Part shown: positions 1 through 12,900 of the stretch, in pieces | Numbering within the stretch: the stretch's first letter is position 1 | Layout of the letters: each line of letters opens with the position of its first letter | Assembly: GCA_964017195.1 (NCBI GenBank) | Contig: OZ024898.1 | Span: forward strand, 13,468,057-13,532,056 | Direction: 5' to 3' | Length of the DNA: 64,000 nucleotides | Source: Siderastrea radians | Taxonomy: Eukaryota > Cnidaria > Anthozoa > Scleractinia > Rhizangiidae | Translations under genes and position numbers: made by a program | The notes under the pieces: model-generated | Seen by the model: the letters and a program-made list of their open reading frames with translations, nothing else | Databases searched by the model: none | Told to the model about the DNA's origin: nothing

Positions 1-963
1 GGTTGTAATGCGGGTAGTGGAGACTCAAGATGGTATGGTGACTTGACATACAGCTTTCATCACCCTTTACTCTCATTGGCTGATCACCAAGACATAGTAC
101 TGGAAGGTGAAAAAGGAATGGTGGAATTAGACCATTTAAGGACCTGACAGTTGCTGACCAGGGGAATGTAGAGGTCAGGGATTATCTGATGAAGTCTGCA
201 AGAAAGACCTGCGAACTGTTAAAGGAATAACTTGGTGGAGTACAGAAGGTACCAGCAATAATGTTGAAAACCAGAAAGAAGCATAGAGAATCTCCATTTA
301 GGTATCTACTGTAAATGTTATAACAATGTTTTATGAAGAGAAGTTCATTTGGACCATTTCTAATTTTGCTCAAACCTTAGCGACATTTGCCCTTAAATAC
401 TAAGGGCAAGCAACCTTGTCAAGCAACCTTATCCCTTTCACCACCGGCTATTTTGTGGCAAAAATGCCTGGGATACTGGCTATTTCTGAAATGGCGTTTT
501 TGTGCACAAAATGGCAGATGATTTACAAGTAAGCTAGCGCAAATGGAAGACAACAAATTTTCGCCAAAATAAGAAACTTTGTAGTGAATTTCATGAAGAA
601 CAATGGTATCTAAAAACTAAACTAAACTAAACTAAACACACTCGAAAAGATGTACCAATGTTGTGCTGCACGTATTACGTTTTGAAAGAATGGTATGCGG
701 CAGTTGACAGAAGCAGTCCTGAAGAAACAACCTCTATTAAATCAGTCTTTGCAATGACTTTATTCCCAGCCACTTTGCCCACATAAGCCAAGTGTCTTGA
801 CACATGTCAGTACCAACTAGGCATAATATGCAGGAACTATGAGAAACAAGTACAGAAAGGCAAAGAACAGCAGAAAAGGGCATCATCTTAATCAGAAAAC
901 CCTGAAAGTAAGCATTTTTTAACATGAGCTTGTCTTGATAGAAAGAGTTGAAGATGGACTTAA
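1..963. other. Non-coding flank, no gene seen
   Basis: I find no convincing coding region on either strand; the open frames are short and match no family I recognise. A short run of the pentamer ACTAA lies near 612-636. Confidence 0.5.
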
Positions 964-1668
964 GGTTACTCCGGACCTTCTCGGGTGTCCTCCCGTGTCC
1001 TCCGGGAAAAAATTCGTGTGCGCGCCATTTTAAAGGAAAACACGGCAAACTATATATCGTTGGAAAGCTTAATAAATGTAGATTTTGGAAAAAATATAAA
1101 TTGCCGGTTTCTTCAATTCTGCAAAAGAAAATTGCAAAAATGACCACGAAAATGACCGTGCGTCATTGCATCAGACAAAAGGATAAATAGGGTATCAAAA
1201 TTCGGCGGATATCTGTGAAATTTGGCCTGGACACTCCTTAGATGTTGTGAAACAAAAGTGTGTTGGGGTTTTTGAAATTTATAATATTTCACCCGTGGCG
1301 ATCTTTAATGTAATGCGCATCGCATATTCTTTGCTGCTCGAACTTGACAGATTAATTAAAAAATAACCAGTCAGAATATTGAAAAATGCTGACACACCTT
1401 TGATGATTGATCCTTTGTGATTAACACTGTGCAGTTATTTTGCGAATGCGCTTGGATTTGATACCCTATTGAATGAATGACACATGGCCATTTTCGTGGT
1501 TGTTTGCGATTTTCTTTTGTTGAATTGAAGAAAAAGGCAATTCATATTTTTTCCCAAAATCTTCATTTATAAAGCTTTCCAACGATATATAGTTTGCCGT
1601 GTTTTCCTTTAAAACGGCGTGGGTACGAATTTTTTTCCGGAGGACATCTATGAAGGTCCGGAGTAACC
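964..1668. mobile_element. MITE with long inverted repeats and TTAA target duplications
   Basis: The two ends are inverted copies of about 235 bp beginning GGTTACTCCGGACCTT, and each is flanked by TTAA (960-963 and 1669-1672). The element is 705 bp and has no credible coding capacity. TTAA duplications are typical of the piggyBac and Kolobok superfamilies. The sequence does not decide between them. Confidence 0.85.
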
Positions 1669-1672
1669 TTAA

Positions 1673-3080
1673 GTGTAGGAAATTCAGGAGTGGAGGAGAG
1701 GGTTTGAAGACCTGGGAGATCAGAAAATAAAGCTAATGACAGAGATGCAAGACGTCCTGAAACAGTCTCATTTCAATGAACAATGTACATTTTTAGATAT
1801 TTGTAATGTAAATAAGTTTTTACTTTGTTTTCTTTGTTTACACTTATTTTGTTACACGGAGATATTAGCCTTTCTGGCTACTCTAAAATTCGTGTCGAAA
1901 TAAAGTTCAGGTATGTATGTATGTCCCTGAAGGAATTAACCATGTTAAGAGAGCAAAATCAAGAGTTAATTTAACACACCAATGACTTAGAGGACAGACT
2001 AGGGCAAGTGAGGTGCACAGGGAATAAACGGGGTGATAGCCCAAGGCAGAGGTCCAGCAGACTAAAAGAACTTAAACATAAAGCAGAAGTGGCACTGTGG
2101 TTTGTGAAATCGAATGGGTTATAACTGACCTGCCTCAAGGGTGTTGATACCAATATGGAAGTCCATACACAATTCAGTTTGACAGTGCAAAATCTACCAC
2201 ACCCAGTATCAGCGAGGAAGATGACAAATTGGAACCCAAAAAAATTTTAAAAAGCACATTTTTCAAGCATTATTTAAGGATTTGAAGGTAGTAAAAGACA
2301 CTCAATTACGGGAACAATTAAAAAGAAAGTGAAAAGCACATTTCAATTTCTATTATAACATGCCATCAATATTTCATTTTAGTCCAAGCATTTTAGCGAT
2401 TAGAAAAAAGGGAAACCTATCACTAATTACAACAGAAGGTATCTCGGTGTTTTCACAAACCGAAATGTGCGCCTTACAACAGATCAAAAGTCTAGAAGAA
2501 TCGAAATAAAATAAGAGGCTTAAAATTTATTACTCATATGGGGACCCCATACGCAACATGGAAACGAGGCTATAGGAAGGTAACCTCCTATACACGGTGA
2601 TAAACATATAGTCAGGCCAAGGAGAGCGATTTTTCTGTTTGAAAACATTTATTCTTTCAATTCTGAAACTTTTTGTAAAATAGCCGCTGATCAGTTATAA
2701 CTGCAGGCTCAAGTTAAAAGGTGATGCAATTCTTCAAAATGGCTGCCTCCACGTGGGATTTGCCATGTTAAGGTGGGTGGTTTCTTGGCTTGATTTCTCT
2801 TAGTTTTTTACAATCTAACTATTGGTTGGCGATTTAGCTGGAATACTAAAGTAAATTATTAATTATTAGTAAATTATTATTTACAAGTAAATAATAGTCA
2901 AATTTTACAAATCAATTAAATATGCTACTGAAAAAAAGCACGCATAATTTAAAAACTAATTGCATGGACAAGCAAATCTCCGATGGCAAGTTAAATCCAG
3001 ACGTGTGATTACAAATGTTGGTTGAACAACTGTCTGCAATTTTATGGTATCAGGTAATTTTTCAATGTAATCAATCAGTG
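1673..3080. other. Intergenic, AT-rich, no gene seen
   Basis: No supported gene. It contains a (GTAT)n stretch near 1914-1925 and an AT-rich tract near 2850-2900. At 2557-2572 lies CATGGAAACGAGGCTA, which recurs inverted with one mismatch at 7617-7632 on the far side of the next gene. It is a possible but weak terminal repeat of that element. Confidence 0.4.
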
Positions 3081-6000
3081 ATGACTGACTGTATAATTTG
3101 TAAAGAGCCTCTTGAAAATGGGGTAATCGTTTCACTTGGAGAAAAAAGTAGCGCAAGTGTAAACCGGGCAAGCGTAGAGTGCAATGATAGCACTGTCTCC
3201 ACTGTGCCAGGTCAACAGGTCCACCAATACTGCCGTAAAATCCATTGCAACCCCATCAAAATAGCTCAGGCTAAAAGGTAATCCATACAAAATTCAGACA
3301 CAAGCACTAGCCACCCTGTACTCCGTTCAACGGAAAAGGGCTTTAGTTTCAACCGTGATTGTTTCTTCTGTGGGACACCAGTCAGTGATGGGGAACAAAA
3401 GAAAAAAGGAGACGTCTTTAAAGTTACAACCCTTGACATGAAGGATACCATAATGGCAACATGCTCTGAAAGAAGAGATGCATGGAGTGAAGTGGTGCAA
3501 ACAAGAATCATGCACGTACATGATCTACCCGCGGCTGACGCTATGTACCACCAAAAATGTAGTGTCAATTTTCGCACAGGAAAACAAATACCGAAGATGT
3601 TTGTAACTGATGAACCCCCACAGAAGAAGAAAAGGGTTGGACGACCACAGGATGAAGAAAAAACTGATGCGTTTGTGAAAGTAGCAAAGTTTCTTCAAGA
3701 GAATGATGATGAACAGATTACGGTAAATGATCTAATTGCCTTAATGAGTGATTATATGGCAGACTCTGAAAGCACAGCATACGGCCATACGCATATGAAA
3801 GCAAAGCTCTTGGAACACTTTGGTGATCAAATTTTAATCACTGAAATAAATGGAAAGGCTAATGTAGTCACATTCAGAAGCACTGCAGAGACAATACTAC
3901 AAGAGTTTCATGCTCATCAAAAGGATCATCCTGAACAGGAAAAGAAGTACATCATCCAAGCTGCTTCCAAGCTTATCAAGAATGACATTCATTGGTAGAA
4001 ACTTCAACTGAGCACTATCCCCCAGTAGATGAAATTGAAACTGAAGAGAGATGACTTGATTTCCTTCCTGATACTCTCAAGCTTTTGTTACAGGGGATCC
4101 TGACAGGAAAAGATATAAGCACAAAGCTAGCATACACTGGACAAGCCATTATGCAAGCAGTCCACCCTTGAGTTCTACTTGTACCACTGCAAGTTGGATT
4201 GGGCATGCAGCTGCATCACCATTTTGCATCACGTTTCCTCATCGACTCCCTTCACTGCCACGGATTCTGCTGTTCCTATCAAGAAGTGCAGAGGTTTGGA
4301 CAAAATGCCGCTGTGGATCAAGGAACTGAAATACCAAACCATACTACTGAGTTTGTTCAATATGTTGCAGATAATGTTGATCACAACATAAGAACCTTGG
4401 ATGGCCATGATACATTCCATGGCATGGGGATCATAGCCTCAGTTACACCAGGAACAAAGCACAGCCAACTTGTTCCAAGGAGGAAAGTTAATTCAGATGA
4501 TCTTTGCACAACAGGACGCATCCAAATACAGCATCAGGGCTCACCAAGCCAAGCAGTTGAGATCAAGTACAATAGCATAGTAATCAAGGAGGTCCAGGAT
4601 CCGACAGCAAATCTTGACATCCTTTGGAAGACATCGCTATTATTTGGTTTATCTCGACCAGCATGGTCTGGCATGATGCAGCTTTCTCATCGTGGTAACC
4701 ACCCCGGTCAGTCTTCGGTGACATTTCTTCCAATGATTGACATGAGCTCAAATGACCCTACGTGTATCTTCTCAACACTGAAGTTTGTTTCTGAACATGC
4801 TCAACAGCACAATGTAACACCAATTATTACTTTCGATCAACCACTGTGGTGGAAGGCACTGATGACCATTATGTCTGAACCTCTCGGAAGCGATCTACGC
4901 AAAATAGTTTTGTGCCTGGGTGGCTTTCACACCGAAATGAGTTTTCTTAGCTGTATTGGAAATCTCATGGCTGGATCTGGATTGAAAGAACTTTTGGAAA
5001 CGGTTTATGCACCAAATGCAGTTGAGCACATCTTTACTGGTAAAGCAATTGCTCGGGCAGTGCGAGCACACCTCCTTGTTGATGCAGCTCTCAACACACT
5101 CATGCTTGCAAAATCTCTGAAAGTGCCCATTCCGGGTATGCAAGATACAGCAAACGATCCAGCTTCAACCGAAGAACAACCACAATCTATTGAAGAAATT
5201 GAAAATCATAACCTATGGGAGGCGTGCTCCCTGTATGAGGATTTGACGAAAAAATGCAAAACCGCCAAAGAAGTCAGTGCAGCTGATGTTCTAAGCCGAA
5301 TAAAATGCCTTCTCCAAGAGCACAGGGATCTCATGAAGGACGACCGGACTGCTTTACTCTGGTTGCAATACATGGATATGGTAAACATCCTCCGCTTGTT
5401 CATAAAGGCAGAAAGAACTGGCAACTGGAGACTTCATCTTCAAGCTTTGTCAGAAATGCTTCCCTATCTGGCTGCTGCAGGACACAACCTGTATGCCAAA
5501 TCTGTCCGACTATACTTGCAGTTCATGAGCAGTCTGGAGACCGACCATCCTGATGTATACAGGGAATTTGAGGCTGGATTTCATGTAGTTCAGAGAACCA
5601 ACCGCTTATGGGCAGGACTATCAACAGAACTTGTCATAGAGCAGGTGTTAATGAGAAGCCTGAAGACAAGTGGTAGTTTGATGAGAGGATGCGGAATGAC
5701 TGAAAGGCAACGTGTAATTTGGCTGCTCTCCTTGCCAGCGAGTGCGGAGATAAATCGTGCCATGCTTGAGCTCACAGGCGTTCATTACAGCACAAGTGGA
5801 ACAAAACAAAGACATGTCAACGTCCAGGCAGGCCCGAGATATGAAAGACACGCAGACATTGCTTGTTACTTTAGGAGAAAAAAGCCCTTTCGCACCTCAT
5901 GACCATCTGATGAACATCATGACAGGTGTTCATGCCGAGGAATCTGTAAATGTGGAGAAGGCCAAAGAAATGGGACAGAACATCTTGGATTCCATGACAG

Positions 6001-7494
6001 GAAAATCAGCTGCAGAATTCTCCTTCAAAAGAAGTAATCAGGTTATTACATTTAGTGCTAAGTCGTCAATCAAATTTGACGGAGAGAAGATTCAGGTTGA
6101 TCCGCAGTTGTTATTTCAGCGTCTCACCATTGCTTGCCACTCACTGGATGACATGGGCGCCATGTTTCAATATGAGCTTTGCAGCTATCCAGCATCACTC
6201 TTTGATTCTTCCTTTATGCTTCTCAAGCCACAAAAGCCAGCATTGGCAGATGCTATCTGGGCTAAGCTACCATCAGATCCCACTGGGCCAAATGGTGAAG
6301 TGCAATATATGCTGGATGGTGGGGCACTCCTTCATCGGATCCCGTGGCCAAAAGGATTTCCCACCTATAAGGAAATCTCTGAGATGTATTGCCAGTACGT
6401 GATGCAGAAGTATGGTCCTGCAATTGTCATCTTTGATGGTTACAACCGCAGTTCCACAAAAGATATGACGCACCAGAGAAGAACTGGTGGGAAAGCTGCG
6501 ACAACCGTTACATTTTCTGATGACATGAAACTGACCATGAAGAAAGACCACTTCTTACCCAACACTACCAACAAGTAATCATTTATCAATATGCTGAGCA
6601 GTTATCTACAGAAAGTAAATTGCCAAACATACCACTCACAGGCAGATGCTGACCTCCTTATAGTTCAGAAAGCTGTGGTGAGTACAAGAAACGTGAACAC
6701 TGTGCTTGTTGGGGATAACACCAACCTCCTCGTTTTACTGTGCTTTCACACAGAAATGGACGCCCATGATCTGGTTTTTCAGCCGGAGCCAAGAGCTAAT
6801 TCAACGAGATGGCAGGTCTGGAACACAAGTGCTGAAGGAGAAGTTTGGTGAAGACGTGTGCAACAATATTTTGTTTATCCACGCAATTCTTGGGTGTGAT
6901 ACCCCATCTCGCATCCATAGAATTGGCAAAGGGGCCTCTCTGAAGAAGTTCCTTTTCACCCATCACTTCCGCGCCCAGGCACAAGTGTTCAACAACATAT
7001 CAGCCTCCAAGGAGGATGTTGCGGCAGCAGGTGAAAAGGCACTCGTTTGTCTTTACAATGGGAAATCTGACGAAGGCCTGGATTCCCTTAGATACCAACG
7101 ATACCGTGAAAAAGTAGCCACCAACACCTCACGAGTTCAGCCACAGAGCCTGCCTCCTGCATCAGCTGCAGCAATGTGTTACAGCTTACGCGGTTACTTT
7201 CAAGTCCAACCGTGGAAGGGTGCTGATGAAACCATGTCAACAGAAGAATGGGGATGGAAGGCCTGTGATGGATTGTTTCTTCCCGTTTTGACTCATCTTC
7301 CTCCAGCACCTGAAGCCATCCTCCGCATAATCAGGTGTAACTGCTCCACAGATTGCAGCAGCCTAAAGTGTTCTTGCAGAAAACACAACCTCGAATGTTC
7401 AGCCGCTTGTGGTCAGTGTAGGGGCTCAGGTTGTACCAACTCTATACAGCCGGATGACTCTGAAAGTAGTAGTGACAATGACGATGATTCATAA
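3081..7494 (+). pseudogene. Decayed Academ-type transposase with PIN/XPG-like nuclease and CXC domain
   Basis: The coding pieces run in order at 3081-3281, 3300-3998, 4001-5902, 5757-6578 and 6591-7494, shifting frame at least four times, with stops near 3998, 4050 and 4168. The N-terminal part has two CxxC...YHxxC zinc-binding patterns (near 3090-3240 and 3360-3550). The middle (4600-5150) has a FDQPLWWKA segment followed by LGGFHTEMSFL, which aligns with FDQALY and MGVFHT in the intact protein at 18435-23021. The C-terminal part has QADADLL, GDNTNLLVLL and LGCDTPS, the acidic motif pattern of PIN/FEN1-like nucleases, with one acidic residue changed to Asn. A cysteine-rich CXC region follows near 7330-7440. 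It cannot make one protein. The family assignment rests on architecture: Academ elements are known to combine a transposase with an XPG-like nuclease. Confidence 0.75.
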
Positions 7495-8198
7495 CTTGTG
7501 CACCTGTTCTATCTGAAATTGTAGGTTCTGAGATGTCTCAGAGACAAGAGTCTTTTTTTAGTGATCTCAGAAAGTTTCTTATGAATGAGAAGTGACCAAA
7601 CAGGCTGTTTTGTATTTAGCCTCGTTTTCATGCTAAAGTAAGAAAAACGTATTTGTATCAATCAGAAAAGTATCGATTAAGAGGATTACAGCATACAATT
7701 TAGCTGTCGTTTCCTTTTGACCCAGAACTTTGAACAATAGTGGACTTTTGGTCAAAATGATCCATGTAAAAAGGTTACTGTACACAGCCTCGTTTTCATG
7801 CTGTACTAGTGCACCTATATTTTTCCCGGTAGAAATTTTATATCTTCCCCTTCTTAGATTTCTCTAGACTTTTGATATAACGATTTGTGTACCTTGCTGA
7901 GATGAATGGCGAAGAAAAACCTTCTGTTGCAATTAGTGATGGGTCAAATAAATATATTGACTGGACTATTTCTAAGGTCATCCTTTTTGTGGCCTACTGA
8001 GAGGTATCAACCAGTAGTTTAAACTCTACGGCTCCAGCTGTTCCCCAAGTAGACCTTTCAGAGGTCTGTCCCTCAGAGCAACCAAACCGTGGGGAAGATG
8101 ACGCTCCCAAAGAACAAACAAGACATGTAGTGTTAGACAAGATGCAAAAGGTTTTTGCTTCTGGTGTTAATTAACACTTTCACCACTATTATGCATGT
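7495..8198. other. Intergenic with two copies of GCCTCGTTTTCATGC
   Basis: No gene seen. The 15-mer GCCTCGTTTTCATGC occurs at 7619-7633 and 7787-7801, and again at 23856-23870 inside the other Academ element. It may mark the 3' end of the broken element, or simply be a dispersed repeat. Confidence 0.4.
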
Positions 8199-8510
8199 GT
8201 GGAAAAAATTGTAAAAAGCTCTCGTTTTGTTTCAAAAGGTAGCCGTGACAGATTTGTTCATAGCTGGTTGGGAGACAAAAGCCTTTCTTCTGCCAAACAA
8301 CAGGTGTTCTTTGGCTGGCGTATGAAGGACAGGGCATGTTCTGTTTTCTTTGTAAGAAAAAACACTGAAAACGCAAGAACAAATCAAGGGTTTTCAATTC
8401 CACTCCGAGCACGCACTTTAAAAAATCGGCAATCAAATATCACTCCTCATCTCAGCAACCAACACAAAGATGCCATTGACGTAGAGATCCTTAGGCAGAG
8501 GAGGTGAAGG
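8199..8510 (+). pseudogene. hAT/ZMYM-type zinc-finger fragment
   Basis: The translated segment ends in a pattern like the TTF-type/BED-like finger of hAT-derived ZMYM, ZNF862 and KIAA1586 proteins: a Cys followed by KNTENAR, then a basic stretch and TPHLSNQHKDAI. The first Cys pair looks degraded (CSVFF in place of the usual CxxC). No transposase core follows it, and the frame closes at 8507. A broken hAT core of the same general type is found at 62590-63581, but there is no evidence that the two were ever joined. Confidence 0.55.
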
Positions 8511-9906
8511 ATGCAGTCTTGTTGAATGCTTTTCTGGCGGCATACTGGCTTGCTAAGGAGGAAATTGCCAATTGGAAAGCTTCTTGTTTGCTTGGCCTTT
8601 TGAAAATCGTAAGCCCAGGAAACATTAAGTTCTTCAGCTATTCAGGGTAGGAGACAGTTGGATCCATTTTCATTTTTCTCGCAATTTGGACAGCTCTCAA
8701 GGAGAGGCTTTTGAAGGATGTAAAGATGCCGGGTTATTGTGGTATACTGAGTGACTAAGTTTCAGATAACTCTGTAATTGAAGTCCAGTTTTTTAACGCC
8801 AAACAGAGATAGTGGAAACATGCTTCTTGTTTCTTGAAGATATCTTGAAACATTCCACCTCTGCCAATGTCAAAACCATTTTCAATATCTTAACAAACAA
8901 CCCAGGTATGTTAGGGCCTGGGTGTGAATTAAAAAATAAGCAAAAATAAAATAAAAATTATTTTAAAAAGTGAAAACTCGTGTGTTGGGTTCATTATGGG
9001 CTAGAATGCTTTAAAATATTTCCCCCTTTTTTTTCGATGTTTGATGTCAGCAGGCAAGTGTCACGTGACATATTAACGAACGTTTTCCCGCCAATATTAT
9101 TCCCTTGCCTTGCAGGAGTACCTTGCGTTTGCCTTAAACGTAATTTTTGGCAGGAGAATAGTTCATGACATGAAGAATACGAAACTTACTGACAAGGATG
9201 TCTCAACTTTCTGGTTAAAATGCTACAATGGAAAAAACCACTTTTTGGTGGTTCATGAATGATTCTGTATTAACTGATCTTTTTTCGCTACACTAATGCA
9301 ACCATTCCAGTTACAGATATGTTAAATAAGAACCAACAAAACTTTTTAGTGGTAAACTTGCATTTAAGCTCTCCTGCGGTGAGGTTTCGCGAAGTCGTGC
9401 AAGGTTTGACTAAAAGTGCCGTTGTGTTCCTGCACCTACGGTACTAAGAAACAGCGGAGTATTACTGTTGCTATGACAATTTAAAGGGAAGGCAAGATGG
9501 CGGACGAATCTGCAGAGTTCTTTTCTGCAGAGAAAACCTCCTCGCTTCCACCAACGTTTTGCCTTAAATGCTTTCTTTTACCAATAAAAAGGGTAGCACT
9601 CAAACGAAATGTTTTTTAGTTTTGCAAGTTCAATCGACGGAGTAACATGAGAAAAGCTGGCAATTTATGACCGCTTACCATTATCGAAGGTATTGTTATT
9701 ACTAATGTCAAATTAAATTCTGGTTCCAAAATGTGCTCTCTTGATCTTATGATACAGTATTGTAGTAACAAAATACTCGACAGATGATCTCATCTTAATT
9801 TATTCGCTAATATAATGTCCCGCTCAGTTAAAAGAACGCGGACTTCAATCACAGTTGCAAAAGTGGTTCGAGAACATTAGCTTCGATATTATTCTCAGCA
9901 GTCGAC
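8511..9906. other. Intergenic, no gene seen
   Basis: Only short open frames without recognisable domains. AT-rich around 8930-8965. The last 400 bases could hold the promoter and 5' UTR of the gene starting at 9907, but I see no specific signal. Confidence 0.4.
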
Positions 9907-12900
9907 ATGGTTGCTACGCTTATTTGCCCAACAAGTTGTGGTTTTGCTCGAGTGGCTGCTTTTGAGATAGTAAGAGAAACAACACGAACCCTTCAGCGGG
10001 AAAATGGAGAAGGAACAACCAAACTTAGGGCGCGCTTGATGCAAGAGTGTTACAAACAGTTCGAAGAAGCTTTCAAGGACAGAGCTGAGGAGTTTTCAAT
10101 TGAGTTTTTGAAGTTGCAAAAGAAAACATCACCCCTCCGAGCAATGTTTAGTAACTGGAATCCCGGAAAAAAAAGACGAAAAGGAGAAATACCTAGAAAC
10201 ATTCAGCATTCAAAACTGGAAAAAAATGGCGCCAGCGAAAAAAAAAGCGAACATTCCTTTGCCAACTGCAAAGGGTGCTATCATCGCTATGCCGACGTAC
10301 AGGCCTTGCTACCAGCCAAGTCAAATCAGTTCGTGGAGATGGCAAAAGAAAATCCATTTTTTGTTGCTGGTAAGCAGGAGCAGAAGATCAAGCCACTCAA
10401 GGCAACAGAAGTACAAGACATAGCAAGAGCTCTCTATAACAAAATAGATGCCACCTTTCAGAAAGTCTGCAACACCTCGTTTGGGGAGACCCTCACCAAA
10501 CTTCCAGAACTCCAGATTCAGAAGAAAAAGTCCCCAACTGAAGCGAAAAGAGAAAGGAGAGCAATGTATAGAAATTACAAGCAGAAAGTAGAAGATGATT
10601 GCGAAAAAACTTACCTTTTGAGGTAATTGTTTTGAAAGGAAAAAAACCCTTGAAATCAAAACTTGAAATATCAATTTCTTCACCCACACGCCACATTAAC
10701 AATTTTTTTACTGACTCTTTTGGCTTTGCTATGTCAATTTTCGAATCTACACATAGCATGTGCGCGTAAAATTCAGCATGTGTAAACAAAAGGGCAATTT
10801 GTTTGTCTATTTTCTCAATAGTTACGTATTTCAAAATGAAAAGTGTTCAAGGTTTTCGCATTTGCACAATTTGCACAATAATTAACAAAGAAAATTCAAC
10901 ATTCACAAGTTAATAGGCTCTTTATTTGCTTTATTATTTATTCCCACGATTAATTTTGTAAGCCATAAAAATACATGTACAATAACATTTGTCAATGGGA
11001 AAACAAATTCCTTTTTGTATTTTGCTTATTGTCAAGGTGCCTTGGAGAGCGGCAATCATATGCAGCAAGACAATGAGAGCGCCTTGACTCTTCCTTCGAG
11101 ATGAAACAATCTGTGGAGAAAAGAAAAGAGACCACCAACTTACAGAATGAGGTACCACCTTCAAAAAAGAAGCGCCATGCTGGGAATTTTGACAAAGTGT
11201 CATGGGACAAGAACAGACTAAAGGCAGAAGTGGAATCATATGAAGATGACACCAATGTAAACTGGTCTGACCTTGCAAGACGATACCAAATCACAAACAA
11301 TGGTGGTCAGATTGCCCAGGAATGACTTCTCTCTCAAAGTGTCAACCTGCACAGATTCAAACCCCCATCTGAAAATGACTGGCAGCCCGGAAGGAAGAAA
11401 CTCAAAGGATTGGGAGGTGAAATTAGCCTCCCCACACCAGAAACAAACGAAGGATTAAAACAAAAACTCAAGCCAAAGATACAGCAAGGGGAAATTACAG
11501 TTGGCGAGCTCATAGTTCCTAGAGAGGTGAGGATGGCTTCCCTTTTAACAGTTTTGGGATTTTAAAAGTACAAATCCTGGTAAATGTGACACAAACGTTA
11601 AAGATCCAGGTGAGCCAATAGCTCTCTCTGAAGCAATAGCCATTAAATCTGTGTAAAAGAAGGTAAACATTATCACCTGCCATCATCTCTAGGATAAGTG
11701 AAAGTGGGACATATCCCTCACATTCTTGCTAATGCTCTGGTCCCTCAAACAAGTAAGCTGTTCAATCATCAGACAGTATTTCTGGAAAACAACTGAAATT
11801 TTATTATAATCCATGCTGTGGTATGAATTTATAGAACAAATATGAATAGAAGTAAATGTGAAAAAATTAAATTAGACTAATGCTCTAATGATTAATTTGC
11901 ACTGAATTAATTTAAACTTTTGTTGTAAACTATACTATTTAAGCTTTGAAATATTAGTGATTTCTCCTGTTTTAGTTAAATACTGAGCAAAACAACTGAC
12001 ATTTCGTTCTTTCTCATCATAGTACGAAAAGCTGATCATTGGCACAGATGGCCAAATTCAAACAACAACCTTTACTGTGGAAGGAAGGAAGCAGCCTGTG
12101 GAAGAAATTAGAAAGAAAACAGTGTAGATGCATGAAAAGTACATGAACGTTAAACCTCATGAATATTACTCCGAAATGTCAAGAGAAGAGGTCACTAGGC
12201 AACTAAAGAACCTAAATGAATACAGCGAAGAGGATGGGCTCACTAAAATGAGGAACAAATTTATGAAAATGTCAAGAACAAGACACCTTCAGATATGACA
12301 TGATCACTCAACCTTACTGGCCACATTATATTTAGAGTCAATTGCCTATATGATCCAGCATTTCACATAACCAACGAAGAATATAGAGAAGCCAAAGGAA
12401 AGAGTGCTGATGTGCAGGCAGAAGTAGAAAAGCCTCACGTTTACATCGTAGCAAGATACAAGAGCTGTGATGTAGATAGAGCAACTTGCCTACACAGACA
12501 CACGCCTCTGCTGTCTACAGCACCTACAAAAGAATTTGGAGACAAAGAATGGTACTGAAATAAAGGACATAATGAGGTTTTTTCATGATGACTCACCATC
12601 AGGAGCATTTGAAAGTGGACAACAGAAAGGTGGGCACTATTACTGCTCTGGTTGTGGAGCACATGCAGGTAGAGTGCATGAAGCAGATTACTGCTTTCGC
12701 TGCAAGCATGTGTCTCTAAAAGACAGACACAAACTAGTTATGAGAGGGCCATTAGGAAGAAAAAACTCTCTTCTCCAAAAGTCAAAGCCATTTAGTGAAT
12801 GAAAAAGAAAGAACTGGAAGAAGAGCTTGGTGGAAGAGGGATATACGAAGGAAGCACAAAACCAGAATTGCAAAATCTCTTAGATGAGGATTTGCATGGA

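Noticed and set aside
737..1147. A 136-codon minus-strand frame as a gene
   Set aside because: It runs across the border of the MITE at 964 and has no recognisable domain.
2557..7632. Firm boundaries of the first Academ-type element from a 16-bp inverted match
   Set aside because: The motif CATGAAAACGAGGC also occurs at 7787-7801 and 23856-23870, so it may be a dispersed repeat, and no target duplication was found.
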